Part shown: piece by piece, positions 1 to 8,150 of the stretch
Numbering within the stretch: the first letter of the stretch is position 1
Layout of the letters: each line of letters starts with the position of its first letter
Assembly (NCBI RefSeq): GCF_037204085.1
Contig: NZ_JBBCBW010000016.1
Location: 62,001 to 126,000 of the forward strand
Direction: 5' to 3'
DNA from: Variovorax sp037204085
Lineage (GTDB): Bacteria; Pseudomonadota; Gammaproteobacteria; Burkholderiales; Burkholderiaceae_C
DNA: 64,000 nt
Position numbers and translations under genes: made by a program
Notes under the pieces: model-generated
Databases searched by the model: none
What the model was told of the DNA's origin: nothing
What the model saw: only the letters and a program-made list of their open reading frames with translations

Positions 1-576
1 GATGTCGGCGTGGCGCGCGGCTGCTTCGAGCCCGGTGACGGCGCGGGCGTTGAAGCCCTCTGCGCGCCACTGCGCGGCCAGGGCCTCGGCGCCTTCGGGC
101 CGGTGGTTCCACACCTGCACCTCGTCGATGGGCCGCACGCTCGCATGCGCGGCAGGCAGCAGCCTTGCGATGCGCCCGGTGCCCACCACCAGCAGCCGGC
201 GTGCATCGGCCCGCGCCAGAAACGCTGCGCCCAGCGCCGATGCGGCCGCCGTGCGGCGCGCGGTGAGCTCGTTGCCGTCCATCATCGCCAGCGGCACGCC
301 GGTGCGCGCGTCGTACAGCACATAGGTGGCATGCAGGCCGGGCAGGCCACGCGCGCCGTTGCCCGGAAAGACATTGATGGTCTTGATGCCGAGGAACCCC
401 GCATCGCTCCACGCCGGCATGATGAGCACGGTGCCCTTGTCGCCGCCGGCCGTCTCGATGCTGTGCACATGGCGCGGCGGCACCTGCGCCTCGGCCGCGA
501 AGGCGGCGCGCAGCGCAGGTACGAGCCGTGCAAAAGCCAGCGGCTCGCGGGTGGCGGTTTCGTCGAAGTGCTTCAT
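1..576 (-). CDS. Ornithine cyclodeaminase / mu-crystallin family protein, partial (C-terminus off the window)
   Basis: The reading frame starts with MKHFDETATREPL at 576 and runs 192 codons off the left edge without a stop. Residues around 115-130 (ADARRLLVVGTGRIARLL) form a Rossmann dinucleotide-binding motif. Upstream of it are the family's conserved blocks KTINVFPGN and MDGNELTARRTAAASALGA. Family members are NAD(P)H-dependent: ornithine cyclodeaminases, pyrroline-2-carboxylate or ketimine reductases, or alanine dehydrogenases. The substrate cannot be told from this fragment. The start codon overlaps the stop of the upstream hydrolase (ATGA, 573-576), so the two are probably translationally coupled. 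Confidence 0.85.
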   Translation of the reverse strand, partial: MKHFDETATREPLAFARLVPALRAAFAAEAQVPPRHVHSIETAGGDKGTVLIMPAWSDAGFLGIKTINVFPGNGARGLPGLHATYVLYDARTGVPLAMMDGNELTARRTAAASALGAAFLARADARRLLVVGTGRIARLLPAAHASVRPIDEVQVWNHRPEGAEALAAQWRAEGFNARAVTGLEAAARHADI

Positions 577-1416
577 GGTTGCCGTGGTTGCAGCGCAGCG
601 TCGAAAAATTCGACCAGTGCGCGCTGGTAAGTGGTGCTAAAGCGATGGGTCATGGGCTCCAGATGAGCGGCACCGGCCACTTCGATCAGCCGCTTGGGCT
701 CGCGTGCGGCCTCGAGCAGGCGGCGCGAATGCGAATGCGGAATCACCGCATCGGCCGTGCCATGGATGAGCAGCAGCGGAATCGGCGAAACGGCCGCAAT
801 GTACTTCGATGCGGCATATTCGTCGCTTACCAGCAGGCCGGCGCCCGGGAGCTTTTCGCTGGCAATCGATGAGTACGAATAAAAGGTCGCTTCGATGGCC
901 GCTGCCTTCACCCCGGCCCGGTTGCCTGAACCCACCGCGGCCACCGCATTGGTGCCGCCGAGGCTCTGGCCGAAGACGAAAAGGCGCCCGGGGTCAATGT
1001 CGGCGCGCGAGCGCACATGGTCCAGCGCGGCATTGGAATCCTCGAACACGCCCTTGGGCTCCCGGCTTGCCTTCGGACTCGCCGTAGCCGCGGTAGTCGA
1101 ACACGAACACGTTGAAGTCCTGCTTCGGCAGCCAGGCCACAAAGCGCCAGTGCGCGGACATGTTCTGCGCGTTGCCGTGGAAGTGCACCACCGTGCCCTT
1201 GGCATCCTTCGGGTTCTGGCGGCTCGCGGCGGGAATGAACCAGCCGCTCAGGCGCGTGCCGTCGGCGCTGGCAAATTGCACCGCCTCGTAGCGCAGCCCG
1301 AGCGCATCGGGCGTTTCGTAGCGCACCCGGTCGGGGTAATAGAACATCGACTGAACACAGCCGGTAAGGAACACGGGCAGCGCGAGCAAGGCCAGTTTCC
1401 AGTTCATGGGTGTCAT
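573..1416 (-). pseudogene. Alpha/beta-hydrolase lipoprotein interrupted by a +1 frameshift
   Basis: The 5' part (from 1416) encodes a lipoprotein signal with lipobox LTGC and then the start of an alpha/beta-hydrolase fold, with HFHGNAQN (oxyanion region) and FDYRGYGESEGKP. Homology then jumps to another frame that encodes FGQSLGG (nucleophile Ser), IHGTADAVIP (Asp) and GAAHLEP (His) and ends at 573. The switch lies near 1061-1063, a run of three C. Removing one C restores a continuous protein reading GKPEPKGVFEDS, as expected for this BEM46/YfhR-like family. About 280 residues would be restored. The break could be a real inactivation, a phase-variable tract or a base-call error. The catalytic residues in the downstream part look intact, which favours a recent event or an error. 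Confidence 0.8.
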
Positions 1417-1449
1417 GCGCGGGGTGTCGCCATTCCGGCGGAGGATAGC

Positions 1450-3060
1450 TCAGCCCGCGGCAATGCGGCTCCATTCGAGCCCATGCTTTGCCAGGTACTT
1501 CCGGAGCCGGTCGGCGTCGTTCACCACGCTGCGCTGCGCGCGCGACGCCTGGAAAAGCTGGCGCCCCGCGTCCGACAGGCTGCGCGAATCACGGCACACA
1601 CGCACCACCGCCTCCAGCTGCAGCCGGTCGAACAGGTCGAGCGCCGCCGCGCGCTCATCGCCCAGCAGAGCGTCCAGGTCCACGTCTTCGGCGCCACCGC
1701 CAGCGGTTTTCGGGCTCTCGCGGTTCCACAGCCAACGAAGCCGTTCAATCTCGGCTTCGACCAGCGCGACCGGAATGCGCCCGCCGTCCGCCAGCGTGGC
1801 CAGCCGCGTCACGCTGGCCGAGAGGTCGCGGAAGTTGCCGCACCACAGCGCTTCGGCGCTTTGCGCAAACCGCAGGTAGGCCGCGCGGGCCTCGGCGTTG
1901 AAGCGCACCACGCGGTGGTTCTCGGCCGCGTGAATGGCCAGCAGGTGGTCGATGTTGGGCTCGATGTCTTCCGGCCGCTTGGCCAGGCCCGGCAGGTCGT
2001 AAGTCCAGAGGTTGATGCGCGCGAACAGGTCTTCGCGAAAGCGACCGGCCGCCACGTCGCTGCGCAAGTCGCGGTTGGTGCCGGCAATGAGTTGAAAGTC
2101 GCTCTCCACTTCCTTGTCGGCACCCACGGGGAAGAAGCGCTTCTCTTCGATGGCCTTGAGCAGCATCGCCTGTTCATCGAGGCCGAGCTCACCGATCTCG
2201 TCCAGAAAAAGCGCGCCCTGGTGCGCCGTGCGCAGCAGGCCCGCGCGCTCGCCCGCCGCGCCGGTGAATGCGCCCTTCTTGTGGCCGAACAATGTGGATG
2301 CGGCGCCGTCGCCCCGCAGCGTGGCGCAGTTCACTTCCACGAACGGCCCCGTCATCTGGTGCCGCGCCTGCTTGAGCTCGAACATGCGCCGCGCCAGAAA
2401 GGACTTGCCCGCACCGGTCGGCCCCACCAGCAAGATCGGCGCGCGCGATCGCACCGCCACGCGTTCGATCTCGTCGATGAGCGCATTGAAGCGCGCATTG
2501 CGCGTGGCGATGCCGCTCTTCAGGAAGGCCACCGCATCGCGCTGCTCGGCATCGAAGCGGCGCGCAATCGCGTCGTAGCGCGACAGGTCAAGGTCGATCA
2601 GCGCCACCTCGCCCGGGTTGCCCGCGCGCTGCCGCTTGGGCGGCGAGGTCTGCGCCAGCACGCCCGGAATCACCCGCGATTCGGCCAGCAAAAACATGCA
2701 GATCTGAGCGACGTGCGTGCCGGTGGTGATGTGCGTCCAGTACTGCTCGCGTTCGGCGTCGAAGGTGTAGGTGCGCGCCCAGTCGTACAGGCGCGCGTAC
2801 ACCTCGCCGAAATCCCACGGGTCTGCCAGGTCGAGCGGCACCAGGTTGACCGTGGTCTCCGGCGACACGGTGGCGATGTCGGCCTTCACCACCTCGGCCA
2901 GCGCCTTGTGCTTGAGCGTGTAGAGCAGCTCCATGCGCGAGATGACCATGTCCTCGTGCTGCGCAAGCGAGACGGTGGGGCGCCACTTCTCCCAGCGGCC
3001 GGTGCCTTGGCCGGCATCGAGCTGGGTGCCGAGAAAGCCGATGACGACGATTGGCTTCAT
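1450..3060 (-). CDS. rtcR: RtcR, sigma-54-dependent activator of the RNA repair operon
   Basis: This 536-residue enhancer-binding protein has an N-terminal CARF (CRISPR-associated Rossmann fold) sensor domain, roughly residues 1-180, which includes the block TTGTHVAQICMFLLAES. The central AAA+ domain has Walker A GPTGAGKS (213-220), the sigma-54 contact loop GAFTGA (263-268) and Walker B LFLDEIGE (284-291). A helix-turn-helix lies near residues 490-535. RtcR is known to activate rtcBA operons in response to damaged RNA, with the CARF domain acting as the ligand sensor. It is divergent from the repair operon it should control, and a sigma-54 promoter lies 150 bp away. The length matches the E. 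coli family. Start ATG at 3060, with AT-rich DNA just upstream. Confidence 0.97.
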   Translation of the reverse strand: MKPIVVIGFLGTQLDAGQGTGRWEKWRPTVSLAQHEDMVISRMELLYTLKHKALAEVVKADIATVSPETTVNLVPLDLADPWDFGEVYARLYDWARTYTFDAEREQYWTHITTGTHVAQICMFLLAESRVIPGVLAQTSPPKRQRAGNPGEVALIDLDLSRYDAIARRFDAEQRDAVAFLKSGIATRNARFNALIDEIERVAVRSRAPILLVGPTGAGKSFLARRMFELKQARHQMTGPFVEVNCATLRGDGAASTLFGHKKGAFTGAAGERAGLLRTAHQGALFLDEIGELGLDEQAMLLKAIEEKRFFPVGADKEVESDFQLIAGTNRDLRSDVAAGRFREDLFARINLWTYDLPGLAKRPEDIEPNIDHLLAIHAAENHRVVRFNAEARAAYLRFAQSAEALWCGNFRDLSASVTRLATLADGGRIPVALVEAEIERLRWLWNRESPKTAGGGAEDVDLDALLGDERAAALDLFDRLQLEAVVRVCRDSRSLSDAGRQLFQASRAQRSVVNDADRLRKYLAKHGLEWSRIAAG

Positions 3061-3207
3061 GGATATTGATCTAGCTAAATTTATAAATTCTTTGGAAATC
3101 TTATCAGGTGTGAGAGCTGAGGCAAGGAGCCGGAGAATTGAATTTTTCTTTACAAATCAATGACTTGTGCTGTACCTGTCCCTCGGGTTGAGTGATTTTT
3201 CGCAAGC
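3061..3207. promoter_or_regulatory. AT-rich rtcR/operon intergenic region, presumed RtcR enhancer sites
   Basis: This stretch is much more AT-rich than the flanking genes. It contains a perfect 12-bp palindrome AATTTATAAATT at 3078-3089. RtcR-type activators bind 80-150 bp upstream of their sigma-54 promoter, so their sites should lie here, but I could not define a repeat pair with confidence. It probably also carries the promoter of rtcR. Confidence 0.4.
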
Positions 3208-3223
3208 TGGCACGCCTGCTGCA
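3208..3223 (+). promoter_or_regulatory. Sigma-54 (-24/-12) promoter of the RNA repair operon
   Basis: TGGCACGCCTGCTGCA matches the sigma-54 consensus TGGCACG-N4-TTGCW at every defined position except one (CTGC for TTGC). The invariant GG (3209-3210) and GC (3221-3222) doublets have the right spacing. The predicted transcription start is near 3234. The adjacent divergent rtcR encodes a sigma-54 activator with a GAFTGA loop, which fits this site. The first coding start is at 3763, so the message has a leader of about 529 nt. Confidence 0.88.
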
Positions 3224-3233
3224 ATAGATAACC

Positions 3234-3762
3234 CGTCCGGATGCAGTTCATCCGCTCGCAGGTGCCGCATGAAAGCGGCCCGGTGCCGCAGGCCAGACCT
3301 GTCTTGGGCTCGCGGTATGCCGCTGTTGAACTGGCTGGCGACTGAACTTGATTCAGTTCTGCTCATGGTTGAGCACCGTGCTAACCACATGGCGTTGCGG
3401 GTTCGATTCCCGCGAAAAACCTGGCAGTGCTTGCACTGCCATCTGTTGGGGCGAAAGCCCCCCGCCCCGGCACACCGGAGCGATGGCGCAGGGCCGACAA
3501 AGCCCTGCGGCGCGCGACACCGTGCCAAGCGCAGGCGGCTTGCGCACCGCGTGTGCGGAAAGGAACTGCGTGCAGTCATCGACGGCGAGGGAAGTGACGG
3601 CGTTGCACATGCGACACCGGGAGGCATCCACCGAACCGCGCGACCGCTGCACGTCAGCCCTGGCCCACCGCAGTGCCCGCCGCCTGCCCTTTCGAGGGCC
3701 TGGATTGAATGAATGAACGAACGAATCGAATAACTGAACCGAACAACGAGTGGGAGAAAAAA
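3234..3762 (+). ncRNA. Long structured leader of the RNA repair operon containing a tRNA-like module
   Basis: No credible coding frame is present on either strand here. The predicted transcript begins with a hairpin (3238-3243 with 3249-3254). It continues with hairpins at 3264-3279, 3312-3323 and 3341-3357, then the tRNA-like module (separate entry). Downstream are TGGCAGTG/CACTGCCA (3422-3441), GGGGC-GAAA-GCCCC (3448-3461), an 8-bp hairpin with a CGACAAA loop (3487-3509), and GCCCT-TTCG-AGGGC (3686-3699). None has a U tract, so they do not look like simple terminators. By position this may be a stable RNA processed from the operon transcript. Bacterial Y RNAs near repair operons have a comparable modular layout. 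The RNA ends are unknown. Confidence 0.5.
3361..3413 (+). ncRNA. tRNA-like module with D, anticodon and T arms but no acceptor stem
   Basis: The D arm is GCTC (3361-3364) paired with GAGC (3371-3374), with a loop containing GG. The anticodon arm is CCGTG (3376-3380) paired with CATGG (3388-3392), with a 7-nt loop CTAACCA that has T at position 33 and a nominal anticodon AAC. A 4-nt variable loop follows. The T arm is GCGGG (3397-3401) paired with CCCGC (3409-3413), with the canonical loop TTCGATT. The flanks (TTCAGTTCT before, GAAAAACC after) do not form a 7-bp acceptor stem and no CCA follows, so it should not act as an ordinary tRNA. A hairpin ACTGAA/TTCAGT sits directly 5' at 3341-3357. 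Candidates are a Y-RNA-type tRNA mimic or a decayed tRNA. Confidence 0.6.
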
Positions 3763-4914
3763 ATGCTGGGTTTCAATCAATACACGATCAAGAAGAACGA
3801 ACGCGCGCTGCTGCTGCGCAATGGCGACTTCGAGCAACTGCTCGGCCCGGGCAAGCACCGCGTCTTCTCGGCTTTCGACACCATCAAGCTGGAGCGCTTC
3901 TCGCTTGCCGAGCCGTCGTTCGAGCACGAGCTGGCCGACTACTTCCTGGCGCGCGAGCCCGAGCTGGTCGAGCGCGAGTTCGTGCACGTTTCGCTCGGCG
4001 AGACCCAGGTCGGCCTGCGCCATGAAGACGGCGTGCTGGTGCAGATCCTGCCGCCTGCCACGCGCAAGCTGTACTGGCGTGGGCTGCGCGAGCAGCGGGT
4101 TGAGGTGATCGACGTGGCAGGCGATGCGCGCCTGCCGGCCGAACTGCTGGCCAAGCTGCAGAGCGTGGCCTTGCGTCCGCGTGCGGTGCAGGGGCTTGAA
4201 GGCGTGCTGCTGGTGCAGGTGCCCGAGTTTCATGCCGGCGTGTTGACGCTCGAGGGGCAAATGCAGGCAATGCTGCCGCCGGGAAACCACGGTTTCTGGC
4301 GCTTCAACCGCCAGGTGGCCGTGACTTGCGTGGACCTGCGTTCGCAGATCGCCGAGGTAAGCGGCCAGGAAATCCTAACCCGCGACAAGGTGGGCCTGCG
4401 ACTGAACCTGTCGGCCGTGTGGCGCTTCGTCGATGTGCGGCAGGCGATGGCGCAGATGCCGAAGCCGGCCGATCATGTGTACCGCGAGCTGCAGTTCGGC
4501 CTGCGCGCCGCAGTTGGCGAGCAAACGCTCGACGCGCTGCTGGAGAACAAGGCGGCCATCGACCAGACGGTGCTGGCGCAAGTGCGCGAGCGGCTGGAGG
4601 GTTCGGGCGTTGCGCTGGAAAGCGTGGGCGTGAAGGACATCATCTTGCCCGGCGAGATGAAGACCATCCTCGCCCAGGTGGTGGAGGCGGAGAAGTCGGC
4701 CCAGGCCAACGTGATCCGCCGCCGCGAGGAAACCGCGGCCACGCGCTCTCTGCTGAACACGGCCAAGGTGATGGAGGGCAACCCCGTCGCCTTGCGCATG
4801 AAGGAACTCGAAACGCTGGAACGCGTGGCCGAACGGATCGACAAGATCTCAGTGGTCGGCGGTCTGGACCAGGTGCTCAACGGGCTCGTGACGCTTCGGC
4901 CGAACGGTTCTTGA
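3763..4914 (+). CDS. Slipin (SPFH/band 7 family protein) of the RNA repair operon
   Basis: The protein has 383 residues starting MLGFNQYTIKKNER, with GGGAGA as ribosome binding site (3752-3757). An in-frame start at 3709 lacks such a site. The SPFH/prohibitin-homology region spans roughly residues 150-320, with the typical blocks SQIAEVSGQEILTRDKVGLR, GVKDIILPGEMKTIL and a coiled-coil alanine/glutamate-rich stretch (VVEAEKSAQANVIRRREE). No clear transmembrane helix is seen at the N-terminus, so membrane attachment would be peripheral. SPFH proteins oligomerise as membrane scaffolds. Slipin genes are known neighbours of rtc genes, but their role in RNA repair is not settled. It is the first coding gene after the sigma-54 promoter. 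Confidence 0.88.
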   Translation: MLGFNQYTIKKNERALLLRNGDFEQLLGPGKHRVFSAFDTIKLERFSLAEPSFEHELADYFLAREPELVEREFVHVSLGETQVGLRHEDGVLVQILPPATRKLYWRGLREQRVEVIDVAGDARLPAELLAKLQSVALRPRAVQGLEGVLLVQVPEFHAGVLTLEGQMQAMLPPGNHGFWRFNRQVAVTCVDLRSQIAEVSGQEILTRDKVGLRLNLSAVWRFVDVRQAMAQMPKPADHVYRELQFGLRAAVGEQTLDALLENKAAIDQTVLAQVRERLEGSGVALESVGVKDIILPGEMKTILAQVVEAEKSAQANVIRRREETAATRSLLNTAKVMEGNPVALRMKELETLERVAERIDKISVVGGLDQVLNGLVTLRPNGS

Positions 4915-4935
4915 GCGAACAGAGAAAAGAGATAC

Positions 4936-5168
4936 GGGCACGCAGGCACAGAAGGGAGCGCCACTGCCAAAAATGTTGTTATTGCCGGCAGTCCGGGTAG
5001 CACCGGATGCGGCGGGCAAGCCGGTCGACGAGCAAGGTTGAGGATGCAGGTGCTGGCTCCGATGACGGGTCTGTCACTGGCGCGCGTTTCCAATCGTCGA
5101 CTGGGCCATCGGATTCAAACACCATGGTCGCCGTATTGATGTGGGTTCGAATCCCACCGTGTCCACCA
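4936..5168 (+). ncRNA. 233-nt tRNA-like RNA with acceptor stem, T arm and encoded CCA
   Basis: GGGCACG (4936-4942) pairs over 7 bp, with one G-U, with CGTGTCC (5158-5164). It is followed by discriminator A (5165) and CCA (5166-5168). The T arm is GTGGG (5141-5145) with CCCAC (5153-5157) and the canonical loop TTCGAAT. After the 5' acceptor strand comes a D-like arm GGC (4945-4947) / GCC (4960-4962) whose 12-nt loop contains GG. Next is a 6-bp arm ACTGCC (4963-4968) / GGCAGT (4987-4992) with an 18-nt loop instead of a 7-nt anticodon loop. An 11-bp helix joins 5021-5031 to 5094-5104, and 5105-5109 pairs with 5124-5128. It fills the gap between slipin and the next gene. The layout recalls tmRNA or a tRNA with a huge variable region, but no known family is recognised. 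Confidence 0.65.
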
Positions 5169-5191
5169 ATTTTGTTAAGTAGATATTGACC

Positions 5192-6193
5192 ATGTACAAG
5201 CTGAATGCACAGGAAGTCGCCTCCACTTTTCAGGAAAGTGTGGATGGAATCGCAACTGATCTTATTCGTTCGCACGCTCTTAAATTTAGCCAAGAGATTG
5301 AGAGTCTGAGCTCACCACTATTTCGATGGCTGGAGTTCAGACTTCGCTACGTAGACCCTTCTCCGCGCCGGACCGTCTTTTCCGACAATTTTCCCGTTTC
5401 TCAACTTCCCGTAAAAGCACAAGAGGGCCTCAGTCAGTTGATTCGCGTGATGGAGGAGGGTAGAGATATCAATCCCTATCAGGGACGTGGCCTTCTCAAA
5501 CATGATGTGAGTCGCGAACTGCGCGGAAACAGGACTGACTTGCTGTGGGCCGACTGGGGAATTACCCACTTCCATCTCGATGCAACACCGATTCCTTCAG
5601 ACCGATATTTTTCGTTTCCGGCCGACTATCTTGCTTTCTGCATTGTCGATGCCGAGTCTGTTGTCTTTGTCGATGTACTGAGGCATCCCAACGGAGACGG
5701 GTTCAGCGATTTTTCGCTGCTCGAAACCGTTCATCGGAACTGGCCGGCGTACATGGAGAGGTTCAAGCTGAAAGGAGTCTTGCCGGGTAGTCGTTTGAGT
5801 CAATCGGAGATCCATTCCCTTAGAGAGGGAGGACTCAGTCCATTCATTGTTCTCGGTGACTCGATGTACGCGTCCCCCGGAATGGGAATAACCAGTGCGT
5901 CCACTCCGACGAAGGTGACTTTGATCATGAACCGACTGCGTGAGACGGTTGACGAACTGTCGCGGTTCGTATCCGAGGGAGATGGTCAAGTAGCGAAAAC
6001 TTTGCAAGGTATTGATGCGGGTGCGCCGATTCTTTCCCTCTGCGCTACAGAAAGAGGCCTTGTTGTGTATGACGAGACTTCAAAGGTTGCCTTTTCGCTC
6101 TCTAAGTTGCCGGGTATGGAAGAGGTTTGCGATCTGATGGTGCCGTCGTGGGCTATTGAAAAACTACTGGCGAATGTCAGCCTCAACAGTTGA
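5192..6193 (+). CDS. Hypothetical protein of low G+C inside the RNA repair operon
   Basis: This 333-residue soluble protein starts at ATG 5192 (MYKLNAQEVAST), 23 bases after the CCA end of the tRNA-like RNA. I do not recognise the family with confidence. The middle holds the blocks LLWADWGITHFHLDATP and YLAFCIVDAESVVFVDVLRH, followed by LLETVHRNWP. This pattern of spaced His residues and a beta-rich core resembles uncharacterised mobile-element and toxin-like proteins, but no catalytic assignment can be made. Base composition is unlike its neighbours: 5281-5340 has 26 G+C in 60 bases, against 41 of 60 for rtcB at 6421-6480. That suggests recent acquisition. rtcB begins 9 bp downstream, so co-transcription is likely. 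Confidence 0.75.
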   Translation: MYKLNAQEVASTFQESVDGIATDLIRSHALKFSQEIESLSSPLFRWLEFRLRYVDPSPRRTVFSDNFPVSQLPVKAQEGLSQLIRVMEEGRDINPYQGRGLLKHDVSRELRGNRTDLLWADWGITHFHLDATPIPSDRYFSFPADYLAFCIVDAESVVFVDVLRHPNGDGFSDFSLLETVHRNWPAYMERFKLKGVLPGSRLSQSEIHSLREGGLSPFIVLGDSMYASPGMGITSASTPTKVTLIMNRLRETVDELSRFVSEGDGQVAKTLQGIDAGAPILSLCATERGLVVYDETSKVAFSLSKLPGMEEVCDLMVPSWAIEKLLANVSLNS

Positions 6194-6202
6194 AAGAAGA
6201 TT

Positions 6203-7432
<1,230 letters not shown>

Positions 7433-7496
7433 AAACCCGCGCTGGTCTGAGGATGGAGGGCGCGGGCGTGTGCAACGGCAATCAAGTAGACAAACA

Positions 7497-8150
7497 ATGA
7501 AAAGCAACAAGCAACGCCGCGCCGAAATCAAGGCGCATCGCCTCGAACGCGCCGCCGCGCTGAAGGTGCAACTCCGCGCGCAGGACGCCCGTCAGCTCTC
7601 GGCGGGCGGACTCGTGCCTGGCATGGTCATGGCCGACAAGTCGCGGCTTGCGCACTACAACACCACTTTCGGCGAGGTGCCGGATTTCTATCTCGACCAG
7701 GCTTTCACATGCCGCGATTGCCGCGCCCAGGAGGTGTGGACGGCGAAGCAGCAGAAGTGGTGGCATGAGGTTGCGCAAGGCTCGGTGTACAGCCACGCCG
7801 TGCGATGCCGTGCATGCCGGCATGCCCGCCGGGCCCTGCGCGATGCGGCGCTTCGGAACGAAGGTGCGAACCTGCTGGGCGAGGAGGTAGGCCGGCTGCG
7901 TGCGCTCGCCATGCAAAAGCCCGGCGCCGACGCGCTCGCGCAGGTGGAGGCTGCATTGCAAAGCAAGTGGCGCAGCCTGCGCGTGGTCGCCATTGAAGTC
8001 ATGGGATGCTGGGGCGGCGCTGAACAGATTGCGCAGCTGGAGGCTATGGTGGCCGCCCGCCCAGGCGGACAGAACCATCGTGTTTGGGAGCGCGAGGCGG
8101 CGGACGCTGCAGCCAAGGCGCTGCGTCGTCTGGTGGAGCTGCGGCAATGA
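7497..8150 (+). CDS. Zinc-ribbon protein of the RNA repair operon
   Basis: This 217-residue basic protein starts MKSNKQRRAEIKAHRLERA, a nucleic-acid-binding-like N-terminal tail. Residues about 75-110 carry two CxxC pairs (TCRDC and CRAC) about 35 residues apart, as in zinc-ribbon domains of the zf-trcl type. The last third (SLRVVAIEVMGCWGGAEQIA onward) is helical and looks like a short HEAT-like repeat. Its stop overlaps the rnz start (ATGA, 8147-8150), so it is translationally coupled to a tRNA nuclease. A role in binding RNA or a repair enzyme is inferred from context only. The exact biochemical role is unknown. Confidence 0.8.
   Translation: MKSNKQRRAEIKAHRLERAAALKVQLRAQDARQLSAGGLVPGMVMADKSRLAHYNTTFGEVPDFYLDQAFTCRDCRAQEVWTAKQQKWWHEVAQGSVYSHAVRCRACRHARRALRDAALRNEGANLLGEEVGRLRALAMQKPGADALAQVEAALQSKWRSLRVVAIEVMGCWGGAEQIAQLEAMVAARPGGQNHRVWEREAADAAAKALRRLVELRQ

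Noticed and set aside
895..3069. 724-codon antisense frame over rtcR
   Set aside because: It is a shadow of rtcR and the hydrolase gene with no domain signal and no ribosome binding site.
3361..3413. A functional tRNA-Val with anticodon AAC
   Set aside because: There is no acceptor stem or CCA, and bacteria do not normally use an A34 valine tRNA. Treated as a tRNA-like module instead.
3157..4290. 377-codon minus-strand frame over the leader and slipin
   Set aside because: It overlaps the structured leader and slipin, with low-complexity composition and no family features.
4973..5041. Short open frame (ATG at 4973, TGA at 5039-5041, 22 codons, MLLLPAVRVAPDAAGKPVDE onward) inside the tRNA-like RNA, as a tmRNA-style tag
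   Set aside because: The encoded end does not resemble a proteolysis tag (no Ala-Leu-Ala-Ala), there is no visible ribosome binding site, and a short frame of this size is expected by chance.
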